Positions 1 to 11,490 of a DNA stretch of 64,000 nt are shown here, in pieces (within the stretch, counting starts at the first letter, position 1; every line of letters begins with the position of its first letter). The stretch is from Hepsetus odoe. Lineage: Eukaryota; Chordata; Actinopteri; Characiformes; Hepsetidae. The notes below the pieces were generated by a model that saw only the letters and a program-made list of their open reading frames with translations, made no database searches and was not told the DNA's origin. Made by a program: the position numbers and the translations under genes. Location: contig CM029380.1 of assembly GCA_017165825.1 (NCBI GenBank), positions 9,718,725 to 9,782,724 on the forward strand, in the 5' to 3' direction.

Positions 1-660
1 GATAAAGAGGGACCGTTTGACATTAATGCAAGTCTATAATACATTTATTCACCAGCACATTTGTCCAGAAAAGAAAAATTATTGCATCTAAGGTGGCCTG
101 ACAAGAAAGCAATTAACTCCCCCCACCCACCACCACCCCCACCAAACACTAAAATTCAGATATCAAACTGTTCCTCTTTTGCCAAATTACTCCAGCCTCA
201 ATAAAATAATTAAAAAAAACATGAAAAAAAAAAAAAAAGGAAATATATAAAACCCCAAAAATAATACACATACCCATAATTAAAATAAGTTTTTATTTGT
301 TTCAAGGGACATTAGTGCATAACTGAACTACCATCATTCTCAGAACTGCTTACACCACCACAAAACTCAAAGCATGGAAGGTCAGGTGCAGTAACATCAA
401 TAAATATTATCATACATCATGTGGCCGGTTGGTTGTAGTAGTATAGCATTTGAGTACTCAGAAAATGAAATTCAACAGTATTTTTTCTACACAGTGATGA
501 TATTGGGGATTGTGACTGGAAGATAAATATTATTTGAAAAATCAGATCTTCAGCTTTAATTTTTTGGAATTTTCATCTAGAAACTTTAAATAAAAACATT
601 GCACTATGTGTATCTAACCACACAGTTTTTTTAAGTGAGTAATCGGATGGAGCAATATTA
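1..660. other. AT-rich non-coding stretch, pde3b intron 1
   Basis: I see no coding region or recognisable repeat here apart from short A/T runs and a C-rich patch near 119-145. It lies downstream of pde3b exon 1 on the minus strand and so is probably part of that gene's first intron. Confidence 0.5.
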
Positions 661-667
661 TATATAT

Positions 668-1166
668 TTAGTACTGTGCAAAAGTTTAAGGCAGGTGTGG
701 AAAAAATGCTGTAAACAAAGAATGCTTTAAAAAATTCAAGTGTTAATCATTTATTTTCATCAATCAACAAAATGCAGTGCCCTTTGCCTTCAAAACAGCA
801 TAAATTCTTCTAGGTACACTTGCACACAGTTTTTGAAGGAACTCGGCTGGTATGTTGTTCCAAGCATCTTGGAGAACTAACCATAGATCTTCTGCTTCCT
901 CACATCCTTCTGTCTCTTCATGTAATCCCAGACACAGTCGATGATGTTGAGATCAGGGCTCTGTAGGGGCCATAAGAATTGATGCTGGTTTGAAGGCAAA
1001 AGGTAATAACACCAAATATTGATTTGATTTAGATTTTTCTTTTGTTCGCTCACTTTGCATTTCGTAAATTGATCAAAATAAACAATCATTATTTATATTT
1101 CTGAAGCATTCTTTGTTTACAGCATTTCTTCCCCACACCTGCCTAAAACCTTTGCACAGTACTGTA
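668..1166 (-). mobile_element. Short internally deleted Tc1/mariner-like transposon
   Basis: About 58 bases at the left end (from about 670) recur as an inverted repeat at the right end (to about 1163); both outer ends read close to AGTACTGTGCAAA and sit beside TA dinucleotides, as expected of Tc1/mariner insertions. The minus strand keeps a remnant of the transposase C-terminus (about 877-1000) with the QSPDLN motif near the third catalytic acidic residue. The rest of the transposase is missing, so the copy cannot be autonomous. Confidence 0.8.
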
Positions 1167-1171
1167 TATTA

Positions 1172-1215
1172 GACAGACAGACACACACACACACACACTT
1201 GTGTGTGTCTCAAAC
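1172..1215. repeat. CA repeat running into a GT repeat
   Basis: A (CA)n run at about 1181-1198 is followed at once by a (TG)n run, giving a small inverted repeat. A second (CA)n run lies at about 1431-1448. Simple sequence only. Confidence 0.75.
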
Positions 1216-1462
1216 CCAAATGTTCTTACTGCGCAGCAAAAACAAATTAATTGGCCTTGCTAAATTCTGCATTATGCAAAACTCGGCATTCAGGAAACAT
1301 TACTCTACCCAATCCAATGAAAAGGTGGGAATGAGCAGCAGTACTCGTGATTTAAATTCTACTCACAATGTATTGTTATAATATACAAAATTTATTATAT
1401 GTTTAGCCAATATTTTACATATTGTTTATACACACACACACACACACATATTCATATATATA

Positions 1463-2700
1463 CACAGTCATGTGAAAAAAAATTACATATTCAGTTCTTT
1501 AATAAGAAATGTCCATATAATCAATGACTAATCTTGTTTTTATTTATCTCTGGAAAAGAAAGTGATTAAATAGCAGGTAATTTAAAAAAATTACCTTGAT
1601 TTAGTCAATAAACAAAAGATAAACAAAAATGTGTATTCTTGCTAGCTAGTGTAACCCCCTTTGGCTGAAATAATCACAGTGAGAGGCTTCCTGTAGCATC
1701 TACCAGTCTCTGACACTGGCCTGAGGAAAGTTTGCTCCACTTCTCAATGCAGAATTCTTTAAGCTGTGAGATGTCTGAGGGGGTTTCTTACATGTACAGC
1801 CCATTTCAAGTCAAACCACAGTATCTTAATGAGATTAAGATCTGGGCTTTGACTCAGCCACTCCAGGACTCTCCATTTCTCTAGTTCTCTAGTTTTCAGC
1901 TAGTCTTTTGTGGATTTACTGGTATGTATACCAGTAAAGACCATACTGGTATTTACTGGTACTGGTATTGGGTCATTGTGTTGCAGGGTCCAGTTCCCTA
2001 ATAAAGCAACCTCTGATACATGGCGGATTCTATGATGGTGAGCTGGCCAGGTCCTGCTGCAGCAAAACATACCCCAAACCATGACACTTCCACCTCTATG
2101 CTTCACAGTTGGTTTGATGTTTTTTTTTTCCTGGAGTGCTGTATTTTGTTTATGCCAGACATGTCCTCTGTTCTGGTGTCCAAATAATATTATTCCAAAA
2201 GCCCTGGACTTTGTCTACATTCTCTCTGGCAAATTTCAGTCTGGCCTGGATGTTTCTCTTAAAGAGCAATGGTTTCCTCTTTGCACACCTCCCATGCAAG
2301 TTAAAGTTGTGCAGTCTCTTTCTGAATGTAGAGGCATGCACTTTCACATCAACAGTAGCGAGTGCCTGCTGTAGGTCCCATGACAACATTAGGGTTTTTG
2401 GAGGCTTCTTATAGCATCTTGCAGCCTGCTGTCATAGTGACCTTGCTTGGATGGTCAGACCTGGGCACGCTGGCATTTGTTTGGGAAGTCCTCCACCTGT
2501 AGACCATTTTCCAGACAGTGGAATGACTTATTGCAAATTCTTCACTCTCACCAACAGTTAGGAGCGCATCAAACTAAATGTCTGAGGTTTAAACAGGAAA
2601 AACCTCTTTCTGAGTAAATCTGAGTAATGATGTTCTAATCATGTGCAGCTGATGTGCACCTGTGTGTGGGGTGGGGTGTCCTAATTTATTCCTCACCAGA
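1463..2700 (-). mobile_element. Tc1-like DNA transposon with dead transposase
   Basis: Read on the minus strand, 2389-2150 gives the DNA-binding and early catalytic part of a Tc1 transposase (motifs such as RKRLHNFNLHGR and ARLKFAREN). The stretch 2106-1900 gives the middle part (GGSVMVWG, then LQHNDP), and about 1890-1640 the C-terminal part with SQSPDLN and an ending like that of fish Tc1 elements. Frameshifts and stops separate these blocks, so no full product is made. The left end follows a TA dinucleotide at 1461; the right end near 2670-2700 carries a diverged inverted copy of the left end. Confidence 0.85.
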
Positions 2701-3440
2701 AATTGTGAAGTTGTAAAGTATGGAGTAATCAATACATACAAAAAACATTTGCTGACCATACTTACAGCCTATATTTTGAATATTATAATGTATCCTCTAT
2801 ATTGTAAGTTGGGGTGCCACTGTAACAGACCGTATATCATCTAACTCAACACAAATTAGGCATGGTAAAACCGATGAAGAATTAATACATCTGCAGGTTT
2901 GCTGTGGGTCAAAGGTCCAAAGCTCAGGGTAGAGTGCTGTTGTTGTTTTTGTAATCATTATGACATTCCAGTTTTTACAAATGTATACATCCCTTTTATG
3001 TGATTGACAACTCAAAGGCAAATAGTGTGACATTTTGTCAGCTAATATGTTAAATGTTGACTGGACTTTAAATTGACTTTTTTAGTGGTTTTGAGATAAC
3101 AATATGTTTTTCTTGAAACCATGACTATCATTATTAATTTTAGGGAGATCTAAATATTAAACAAAGTTTAATTAAGTTTTAGTACTTAATGGGAAAATGA
3201 AAACCAACAAATTGTTTGCATATCACTACAGATACTTTTCTATTAGAATTATTAGGTTAATATTTAGTGGGAAGCAGAAGTGCAGAGCATAAAACAATTA
3301 AAGCTAAATAAATGTGTGGACATTAAAGCACAAATATTGAATTTATTATCAATTATGATATGATTCTTCTGATATGAAATTGCTGTTGCCAACAAAGGAG
3401 ATGCTGATGAATTGTTGAAGCAATACTCCACCTTTCAGGA
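2701..3440. other. Non-coding stretch without recognised features
   Basis: AT-rich sequence between a Tc1 element and a SINE. The short open frames lack codon bias or family resemblance. Probably pde3b intron 1. Confidence 0.45.
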
Positions 3441-3449
3441 TTCAGAATG

Positions 3450-3686
3450 CAAAGTGAAGTGAAAGTGACTATTCGTAATTGCGAGCTTGCAGTGAACCAC
3501 AACGAAATTGGACCTCTGCATTTAACACCGTGCAGCAGTGGGCAGCTAAGAAAGCGCCCAGGGAGCAATGACAGGGGCGGTACCTTGCTCAGTTGTACCT
3601 CAGGGCAACCTACTGGTGAGGGAATCAAACCCACAATCTTCCGATCCAGGGCCAACTCCCTAACCACTAGGCCACCACTGCCCCGA
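3450..3686 (-). mobile_element. tRNA-derived SINE, family A
   Basis: On the minus strand the element opens with a tRNA-like head: a box A resembling TGGCCTAGTGGTT (about 3664-3676) and a box B resembling GGGTTTGATTCCC (about 3624-3636). The body (GCCCTGAGGTAC and the CTGCTGCACGG block) and a 3' part ending in AAAGTGAAAG-like sequence follow. Related copies lie at 30371-30642, 38951-39163 and, partly, 36515-36655. Confidence 0.75.
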
Positions 3687-6443
3687 AGCTGTAGTACGAG
3701 AGAAAGAGTGAGCTGGGAGAACAGGAGCGGAGGACCAAATACAGTAGAACTGTGAGTATAGTAAAACTGATGGTCAAGGTAATACATTTCAATATGAGAC
3801 ACACTCACAAGGAAAAGGGGCAAAACAAATTAGCAAAATGGTAACAAATGCAACTTAGATTTAGACTAGATTTTATATTTTTAATCTTTAAGTTAACATC
3901 AGGAAGCACCTAAATTGAAAAAGCTACTATTATACTAAAATTAGCTGTTAATTAAATCATGGTTCAGAATACACATTTGGGACAAAACAGTCTCAGTACA
4001 GCTCAACTTAGAAATCATTGTTTTGTCAGGGCCAGCAGCAGCCATATGTCATACTGTCAGTCCTTCTCTCTGGGTTTTAAAGTGATTGGATTTTGTTATG
4101 GTTTTACATGATTTAAAGTTCTCTGCCACGTAAACATTTCAAACAGTCCGGCTGCTCCATAGAAGGGTCCACCTAAAAAGCGCCATAATCCTGCCACTGG
4201 TTCTAAACACAGCTCAGCCAATGACGAATGCAGGGCTGCAAGCACAATGAGTCACAGGTGCTGGGCTGTTTCTCACTTTGTGCAAATGGAAAAGTCATGA
4301 GGCCACACATGAGAGAAAGCACTCATGAGAACATCACCAAAAACTTCTTGCATTAACATTTGCCAGTACAGGATGAAACAATGCACCAGGTGGTCAACAT
4401 TAGGCTACACTATAGATAATGATACAAAATATTCCCTGAGCAACAATAAGAATCTAAAGAAAAATCTATTGTATTTAGTTTTGCTTCTTAAGACTGTAGA
4501 CAGGCTTTTTTTATTATTTAGACACCAGGCTGTCCCTAAAATGAATAATAATAAAATAATAACACATAAAACAAAACCATAAGTAAAGCTTCTCGATAAA
4601 GCAAATCATAATAACTCAAGCCTTTCTTTCAAATTAATTTCAACCTAATGAACTTACTAACTTCAACTGTGTTTGCTTGGACACACCAATCACTTAAAAC
4701 TAGTAATAACAACAACAATAACCCCATTTATTCTGTCCATCCCAGTGGTTTCTTAAAATTGCATCTCACCAATGCTCTTTCTTTAAAACAATGGATCATA
4801 TATAAGGCTGAATAAAGACTGAAATTCATTGAAATTTACACATTCAATGTCCAAGACACACCTTAAATGTGTAGAAGACGTGAACTGCAAGACGTTTAAC
4901 ATGCTGCTTTAAATAACACCCTGGTCTTTTGCAAAACAACATACCCTCCAAGACAATGTTCACTTTTAGTGATGCAGTGGTATGTTTACTGTATTTCTGT
5001 AGCTCAGATTAAAAACAAATACATTATATAACAATGCACCCATTATTCACAATTTGCCCAAGTTTTAATCTGAGCTAAAATTACTCATCACAGCTCATAT
5101 GCACACAATTATTTATATAAATTTCAATGAAAGTGAATTCAACATTTTGGTTTTCCAAGTCATTTTAGCATTAATTTTCAAAGCATACAGTGCAGCTGCC
5201 ATTTCAATATTATCAACAACAAATAAAAACAAAGGGAGACCAGTTGGTTAGCTCAGACAGTAACGATACATTTTCAAATACAATCCATCCAGGCTTTGCT
5301 GAGACCTCAGCTTATGAACACTGCCTTAACAGCGCACTCGATGCTGCACTCAAAAGCACACTCACAAACACTTGGAGCACCAAGTGAACGAGTTTATAAG
5401 CAAACAAACACCACGGAGAGTTTCAATACTCTGCGATTGTGAAAGCACTCAAAGTTTACTCACATTTTCACTTACAATTACTCTCAGTAAGAGCTCTGGC
5501 CCTGGCCCTGGCCCAAGACCCCCCCCATCTCTCCAAAACCACCATGGCAGGAAACTATATAAGCGCTTGCCAGCAGTTCTGATGACCTTGAGTCTGAGAT
5601 TTCAACATGACCCTTGACCTAGGCCAACAGAAGTTACAGGTGATACATGGTCAACTTTGTCTAATACAAATATGTGCAAGCTGATTGGTAGAGGTCACAC
5701 ATTGTGCACTGGTAGAAAGACATTTAATGCTCTCTTTTTCTTTTTTTTTTAAAGACACTTCAATTATATGTAAGCTCATCCTGTAAAAAAACATTTACCG
5801 TAGAATGTGGCTTTGACCACTTAATATCAGCAAATACACCAAGCAGCTGAGTGAAACTTGTGCCCTGGAATAACATGTGGTGAACTTAAAGGAGTTTTAT
5901 GGTGCACATTAATGCCGTGCATACAACCATCATAGTTTGCTTATCTGTGCTTTTTAACAAATAATTTACTCAAATACTGGCCTTGCTCCTGAAGCATACT
6001 GGTTCATTTCTGTTGACCTTAACAGATTGACATCACAGTTAAGACAAACTCAGAAATAGTAAAATAATATATGCCTTATACAGACCCAATGCAAAATCAG
6101 ACACAGTCTCTAAAGCACTTGCTAGCGTGAAGAACTTCCAACATTATTCACACACTGAAAAGGAAGTGAGGGGTCTCACTTGCGCTGCTTTGTTAAAGCA
6201 CTTCTCCACGTGCTAAAAGTGAGGATGGTGATGTGGATGGGTAAATGCATTGTAATCAGCAAACGTAAAGAGTTCTCAAAGCAAATGTATGCAATTCAAA
6301 CCCTTGCCAGAAGAATGAGGCCATAGACAGCTGCGCAAAAGTTCAGCAAGTTGGGAACACAAAGCAAGAAACTCAAAGCAGTTGTTCTAAGGTCCCCCTT
6401 GGCACGTGTCAACACGATGAAGAAAACGGCCATGTGTGTGTAC
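3687..6443. other. Probable pde3b intron 1, 3' of exon 1
   Basis: No exon resembling later PDE3B exons, no RNA gene and no clear transposon is visible. A GC-richer patch with a TATATAAG motif at 5556-5563 stands out slightly, but no open frame of interest follows it. Confidence 0.5.
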
Positions 6444-7358
6444 CTGTTCTCTGGAAATGCACGGCAGTGAAGGCCGGCGAGGCATCTTCCAGGCTCCTCC
6501 GTAACAGACGCTGGCTGCCTCCCCAAGCGCGGCGCAACTCGACCTCCTCCGCGGACGCACCACGGGCACCTTCTCGTCGGTGCTGCCGCCAGTCACGGCC
6601 TGACGCGCCGGGTAGCGCCTCTCGAACGCGAGGGCGAGTGCGGCGCCTCCGGTCCCCACCAGCGCGGCGAGCGCGGGCCTGAGCGCTGGGGGCACACGGC
6701 CCAGACCGCCTAGCGCCATGAGCCAGGCAGCGGCGGCCAGCGCGAGCGCCAGCACGCTGTGGCGGAGTCTGAGAGCCGCGGGTGCCAGTGTGAGCAGGCC
6801 GGCGCACGCCAAGGCGAGCGGCAGTCGGCTCGCAGCCACCGCCTGAGCTTCTGCCTCCGCGCCCTCGCTCTCCACGAAACGCGCCAGCAGCCAGTCCCCG
6901 AGGTGGCAGGACGCAGGCAGAGCGACCAGCCAGCCGCGGCCGCTCTCCCGCTCGGCCTGCCGCAAGTACAGCGTGAGGAAGAAGTAGGCGCAGCCGATGC
7001 TGAACAGCGGACTCGCCGAATGCCACGCGTCAGCTGCGAACGCCCGCAACGCTGCTGCCGCCGAACTCCAGCGCGGAGAAGACGAAGACAACGGAGCCGT
7101 CGCCAGCAGCCACGCGGCGGCTAGAGCAGCCAGAGCTCCCCCGGCACAGGCCGCCCAGGCCTGCAGCGGCTCCCAGGCGCCACACAGGCGGCACGCGTGA
7201 GCCAGCAACCCGCGCTCGCCGTCCTGCCTCAACGGCGTCACGCAGCCCTTCACGTAGCCGTTCCTTAGTCTTTCGGCGGCGGCGGCGGCGTCGTGCTGCT
7301 GCTGCTGTCTGCTCTTACCGCTGCGCTGGATGAGCTCGCCGTCCTCCCGCACTGCCAT
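6444..7358 (-). CDS. pde3b: cGMP-inhibited 3',5'-cyclic phosphodiesterase 3B, exon 1 only
   Basis: PDE3B hydrolyses cAMP and cGMP and is anchored in the endoplasmic reticulum or plasma membrane, where it helps insulin suppress cAMP signalling. Here only exon 1 is present: 305 codons from an ATG at 7358 with a good Kozak context (A at -3, G at +4). The open frame continues upstream without another ATG. It has a Q4/A5 low-complexity run (residues 18-28), the conserved LRNGYVKGCVTPLRQD block (31-46), several hydrophobic helices between about 67 and 255 forming the membrane domain, and the regulatory end with RPRRRSSC (268-275) and RRPSLPCISREQ (294-305). Those serines match the sites phosphorylated by AKT/PKA in mammalian PDE3B. 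The exon ends in frame after CAG at a GT donor (6443-6442). The catalytic HD domain lies outside the window. PDE3A is less likely because the block ending ISREQ and the neighbours fit PDE3B. Confidence 0.93.
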
Positions 7359-7640
7359 GCTTTGCTTCTTTTTTTCTCCTGTCTTTTTTAAGCTTTGTTT
7401 AAAGTTTACCCGCGTCGCCACCGAACGGCTCTAACACTCGACGGGCGAACGCGCTCCATGCTCGTTCAAACGGGTTCCTGCATTTTGCCTTACGAAGAGG
7501 GTAAGAAGGTGAAACGTTGTTGTTGTGGTTCTGGAGGCTTTTTTGTGAACACAAGGCAGAGCTCTAAGGCGCCGCCTACAGACCGCGGTGGGGAACACAA
7601 GGCTCAGCGGCTCTCCATCGCATCGCCTTCAGTTTATTAC
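7359..7640 (-). promoter_or_regulatory. pde3b: GC-rich 5'UTR/promoter region of pde3b
   Basis: GC- and CpG-rich sequence continues upstream of the pde3b ATG to about 7640, then falls sharply to AT-rich DNA. This fits a CpG-island promoter covering exon 1. The transcription start cannot be placed from sequence alone. Confidence 0.5.
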
Positions 7641-7915
7641 AACAGACGTTACAGGCGTCGTTCTGCACATACGGCTGTTATTACCCCGCAAATCAACACT
7701 GTGAGCATAATGAAGCTCATTGCTTTTAAACTGCCCCATAGAAACAGTAAGACATTTTTTTTTATATAATTAATCGACGTGTAAACCATTTCATTTTCCA
7801 CGTGGCTTCTGAGATTTTAAACTGTTTGAAACAACAAAAAAGTAACATGAAAATATCTCCTTAAAGAATCCAAGGCTATTTCAAGGGAATGAGAGGCGAT
7901 AATGTTAAGATTAAA
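7641..7915. other. AT-rich flank upstream of pde3b
   Basis: No gene or repeat recognised between the GC-rich pde3b promoter region and the repeat that begins near 7920. Confidence 0.4.
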
Positions 7916-7919
7916 TAGA

Positions 7920-8310
7920 ATTACAAAAATAGTCTATAGGGAGGAAAGTTGTAAGATCACTTTTACAGTTACAGAAGGAGCAGAAGGACTTGGGGAGATA
8001 GTTCCAGAGTTTAAGAGCTGCAGCGCTTTAGGACCAGCATCCCATAGTGGAAGGCCTGTAGGAGCGACAGCAAGTCCATGACTTAAGAGTCTGGGATGGA
8101 GAGTATAGAGTAATCAGTTTAGAGAGGAGTAGGGGAGCAAAGACATGAAGTGCTTTGTGGGTAAGAAGTACGATATAAACTTAATAAGGGATGAAATGGG
8201 CAACCAGTGTCTCTGGAAAAAAGGGTAAGATGTGAGCTGAACGTTTGGTGGTTGGGTTTGGTGTGGGCACTGTAGCTAGGTTCTGAATGTAATGCACCTT
8301 GTGGCTGGAT
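7920..8310. repeat. Old interspersed repeat of unknown class
   Basis: The stretch resembles a repeat common in fish genomes, with phrases such as GGAGATAGTTCCAGAGTTT, GAAGTGCTTTGTGGGTAAGAA and GGGCAACCAGTG in the usual order. It may be part of a LINE untranslated region. No coding motif is visible, so I leave its class open. Confidence 0.4.
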
Positions 8311-9337
8311 TTGACCATTCAGACCATTAGATACCAATATAAACTGGACAACGGGAAATTACTGATCTTTTGCTATGCATCATATGTCTTCAATATAGGT
8401 ATGAAAAATTCTATTGTAATTTCCCTATAAAAACTAAAACAAAAAATATTTTGTATGGTTATTTAATGTTATAGCTGTAATGTGTTCAGACATTTTGTTT
8501 ACTAAAGGCAGACATTTTGTTTATTAAAGGTAGTCCTTATTCTTTTTAATGTATGCACTTTGATTTGTGTTGCTTACAGCGTTTCATAAGTGAAATGCTG
8601 GTGTTCCACATTAAACAATGATTATTTAGAATTACTCCAATTACTTTTGTCATTTACATTTACTTAACAGACAGTTAAAGTCTGTTACAATCCTATAGCT
8701 CTAAGTAGCATATAATAACATAAGCAGAATCATTTTTTTGTGCGCAACCCCTCCCAAAAAATAAATTATGTAAATGTTTATTTGTTTATATGTTTACATG
8801 TAAATTATGTAAATGTTTTTGATTACTGAAAACATTTTGATAATTGATAAAACTGAAATATAGTCAAAAGAAGAAATATTTATTTAAATAATTATTTAAA
8901 GCAAGATAAAGTTTAGGAGAGCAACTTTAAAACACACAATATGCACCTTTATTGCCACCTTAGGCAAACACCACATTTTGCATACCTACAAGAAGCCTTT
9001 TACTCAAAGGCTGTACTGAAGAAATGCTTCAGATCTTCACTAAGCAAACTGCTAGCCATTGGGTGCCAATAGTGATCATTGCAGGCTGATAATCACTCAT
9101 AGTCAATTGTGTGTCATCAGTAATTCTGGTAGGTGCTTGTTAATGTCTATAGAATAGGCACTGGCTTTGAGAGAGAGAGAGAGCAAATGAGGAGAAATGT
9201 TAAAGATGGACATGCAAGCTAATGGTACTCTCAAGAGGACATACACAGAGTAGGCTTCATTTTCTAATGTCAGTACCAACATTTTTCTCTAGGAACTACA
9301 ATTTTGCTGTTTAAATGTTTAAACATTTCCAATTCAT
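8311..9337. other. AT-rich intergenic DNA with small tandem duplications
   Basis: No coding signal. Two imperfect copies of an AGACATTTTGTTTA unit lie at about 8488-8533, a duplicated ATTATGTAAATGTTT unit at about 8764-8818, and a short (GA)n run at about 9170-9184. Confidence 0.5.
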
Positions 9338-9349
9338 AATAATATTTGA

Positions 9350-9479
9350 CTCCCTGCGATGGGCTGGCGACCTGTCCAGGGTGTGTCCCCCATCCTTCGC
9401 CCTGTGTGAGCTGGGATGGACTCCAGCACTCCCCTGCGACCCCACTTGGGACAAGCGGCAGAAAATGAATGAATGAATG
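9350..9479 (+). mobile_element. 5'-truncated SINE tail with exact target-site duplication
   Basis: A 130-base insert is flanked by the identical 12-mer AATAATATTTGA at 9338-9349 and 9480-9491. It has the tail CTGCGATGGGCTGGCGACC, then GCGACCCCACTTGGGACAAG, and ends in a (GAAT)n/(ATGA)n run. The tRNA-like head is absent, as expected from incomplete reverse transcription. The same tail occurs at 21513-21619 and 42895-42992. Confidence 0.85.
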
Positions 9480-9510
9480 AATAATATTTGAATACCATTT
9501 TCCCTCTGTG

Positions 9511-9850
9511 GGCAGCACAGTGGCACAGTGGGTACTTGTTGCCTCACAGCAAGAAAGTCCTGGGTTAGATTCCTAGACAGGGCAGCCCTTGACATTTCTG
9601 TGTGGAGTTTGTAGGTTCTCCCTGTGTCTGTGTAGGTTTTCTCTGGTTGGTCTGGTTTCCTCCCTCAGTTCAAAGGCGAGCACATCAGGTGAATTGGAAA
9701 TGCTAAATATCCCCCTAGGTGTGTGTGTGTGTGTTTGTCTGTGTGTCTGCCCAGTGATGGATTGGCGATATGTCCAGGGTGTTTGTACCTTGTGAGAACT
9801 GGGATAGGCTCCAGCACATAGTCAGGACAACTGGTTATGAAAATGAGCAA
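9511..9850 (+). mobile_element. Near full-length tRNA-derived SINE, family D
   Basis: The element starts with a degraded tRNA-like head (GGGCAGCACAGTGGCACAGTGGG, box B near 9563-9575), then the GTGTGGAGTTTGTAGGTTCTC body, a (GT)n stretch at about 9719-9737 and a 3' part with GATGGATTGGCGATATGTCC and GGGATAGGCTCCAGCA. This layout is common among fish SINEs. A more decayed copy is at 49415-49635. Confidence 0.7.
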
Positions 9851-10437
9851 TGAGAGAGTGAGTTATTCACAATGAAAAAAATAAAGCACAGGTATGCCTA
9901 CTCATCTCTAGATATTTTAACTTGCAGTTATGAAAGTGTACATTGAAACATTCATTATGTTCTTCACTTTGTACACTGACAAACTATTGCAAGAGACCTG
10001 TATCTATAAGTATGTCCTTGTCACCAGTCAGGTGTAGTCTCTGCATTGTATTCTATTTCAAATGTTTACAGTTGACAAGGGGTGACTGAGCTGACAGAAG
10101 GAAATTACCAGTGTAGCTTAGTTGATTCTTCTTCATCATTTTGCTGTATTTGGATTGTTAAAGTTAGAGGTGTAAAAAATCACATGCATGAGCTGCAAAA
10201 AATAAGGCATAATTATTACCTTTTTTTTCTTTATTATTATTTTACCAGACATGACAATAATAATATTACTATCAGAAATATTACAATAATGTAGTAAGGG
10301 TAACATCCAGCTACAGTGCCCACACCAGCCAGTAGAGGCCAGCACAATCGCTCTCCAGGCAGGAGGGGGAGGTGCAGAGCGACAGCTGACGACTATCTGT
10401 GATCAGCAGTATTACTATAAAGCCACTGCTCAAACCA
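9851..10437. other. Intergenic DNA without recognised gene
   Basis: No coding or RNA feature recognised. A short GC-richer patch lies at about 10310-10400 just before an RTE fragment; its origin is unclear. Confidence 0.4.
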
Positions 10438-10503
10438 GATGGTGATGAGTTTTAAGTTGGAAGGTGTGATAATGAATGTTATTAGTGCTTATGCTCCACA
10501 AGT
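10438..10503 (+). mobile_element. Fragment of an RTE-like LINE endonuclease
   Basis: These 66 bases closely match 52224-52290 of the longer RTE-like copy, including the codons for MNVVSAYAPQV, a conserved endonuclease segment. The match stops abruptly at about 10503, where L2-like sequence starts. Confidence 0.75.
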
Positions 10504-10505
10504 TA

Positions 10506-11440
10506 ATATGTTACGATCTCGGCTATAGAGCCCTTACAACCAGGCAAGTGGATGATATCTCTGCAACATAGCTGTAAAACCAAAGCTCATGCTCTGGCTT
10601 TCCATATGTGAGCACCACTCTCCCCCTACCATTCATTCATGTGTCAGACAGGTTAGCCCTGCTCAGTGAAACACCATCTGAGAAGCCTATTTAAGGTTCC
10701 CTGGTTATTGGAGATTCCAATATCTGGCATGTGAAAATAGCTACTCTTTTAGCGGCACCGGCACCGGCACCAGCACCAGCTAGTGTTGGCTGTATTTCAG
10801 GAGCCAGAGCCCCAGATTTGCTAGGGAACCTTAGGCTGTTAGCTAGGCATAGGTATTAAAGAATTATCTGTCATGTAAGGGCTATTGAGATTTGTCTGTG
10901 GTAACCAGAGATAACTAAGCACTAAGTTTTAGAGTTGTGTAAATTTGCCCAGACAATGTCCAATGGCTTAATATGCTCTGGCCTGATACCAAAGAGACAC
11001 AGCGCTGAAGCTAACAGCAGGTTTTGGGTATTACACTGCTGGATGTCCAAGTGGTGCTCAGAATGTAATGTGGGGCATATAGATAATTGGTCTACTTATG
11101 AGGGCAAGCCTGGACCTTTAGGTCAGGATGGTGTCCACCCCTTGCAGGAGGGTGATGCTATTGTTTCTTTCAGCATAGCTCTTACTTTGTTAGTCGGTAG
11201 AGTAGTTTAAGCAGCTGTAGCTCAAGGGCCGGGACCAGGTAGCAGACAGTCTGGCTAAACTCACCATCTACAAGCTGCGATGGGGAGTCACTCAAGGGTC
11301 AACACATTGCCATGTCTGTTCCCTGAACAAAGTTATACAACACAAAAACTGAAAATCTGCTCTATCAATTGTATGAATGTTAAACTTTCTAGATCAACAT
11401 TCTAGACCTAGCAACCTTCTGGACTTATCAACACATGATA
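10506..11440 (+). mobile_element. L2/CR1-type LINE ORF1 with decayed SGNH esterase domain
   Basis: On the plus strand, from about 10708, the sequence reads VIGDSNIWHVKIA (the GDS block of SGNH hydrolases), then GARAPDLLGNLRLLARHRY. After several stops, 10935-11210 reads through CKFAQTMSN, ANSRFWVLHCWMSKW, FIDNWST-like and DGVHPLQEG, which fits the D-x-x-H catalytic block. This matches the esterase-type ORF1 known from fish L2/CR1 LINEs. A (GCACCG)n run at about 10755-10780 interrupts it. Stops make it a pseudogene. Confidence 0.75.
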
Positions 11441-11490
11441 AATGGAGACTGTGGCGACCTGTAAACAGGAGCAGCCGAAAGAAAAAGAAA
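11441..11490 (+). mobile_element. Very short RTE-like LINE 3' end inside the L2 block
   Basis: The phrase CTGTGGCGACCTGTAAACAG followed by GAGCAGCCGAAAG is the 3' terminus of the RTE-like family (compare 54645-54673 and 32735-32764). It is followed by an A-rich tail. Only about 50 bases are present, between L2 ORF1 and L2 RT sequence. Confidence 0.75.

Noticed and set aside
5190..5617. Small frames and a TATATAAG motif within pde3b intron 1
   Set aside because: The frames are short, carry no recognisable motif, and no gene follows the motif.
6409..7200. Long open frames on both strands across the pde3b exon
   Set aside because: They are shadows of a GC-rich, stop-poor exon. Only the frame from 7358 on the minus strand matches a known family.
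7359..7421. An extension of the pde3b frame to 7421
   Set aside because: The first codon of that longer frame is GTG. The first ATG is at 7358 and has a good context.
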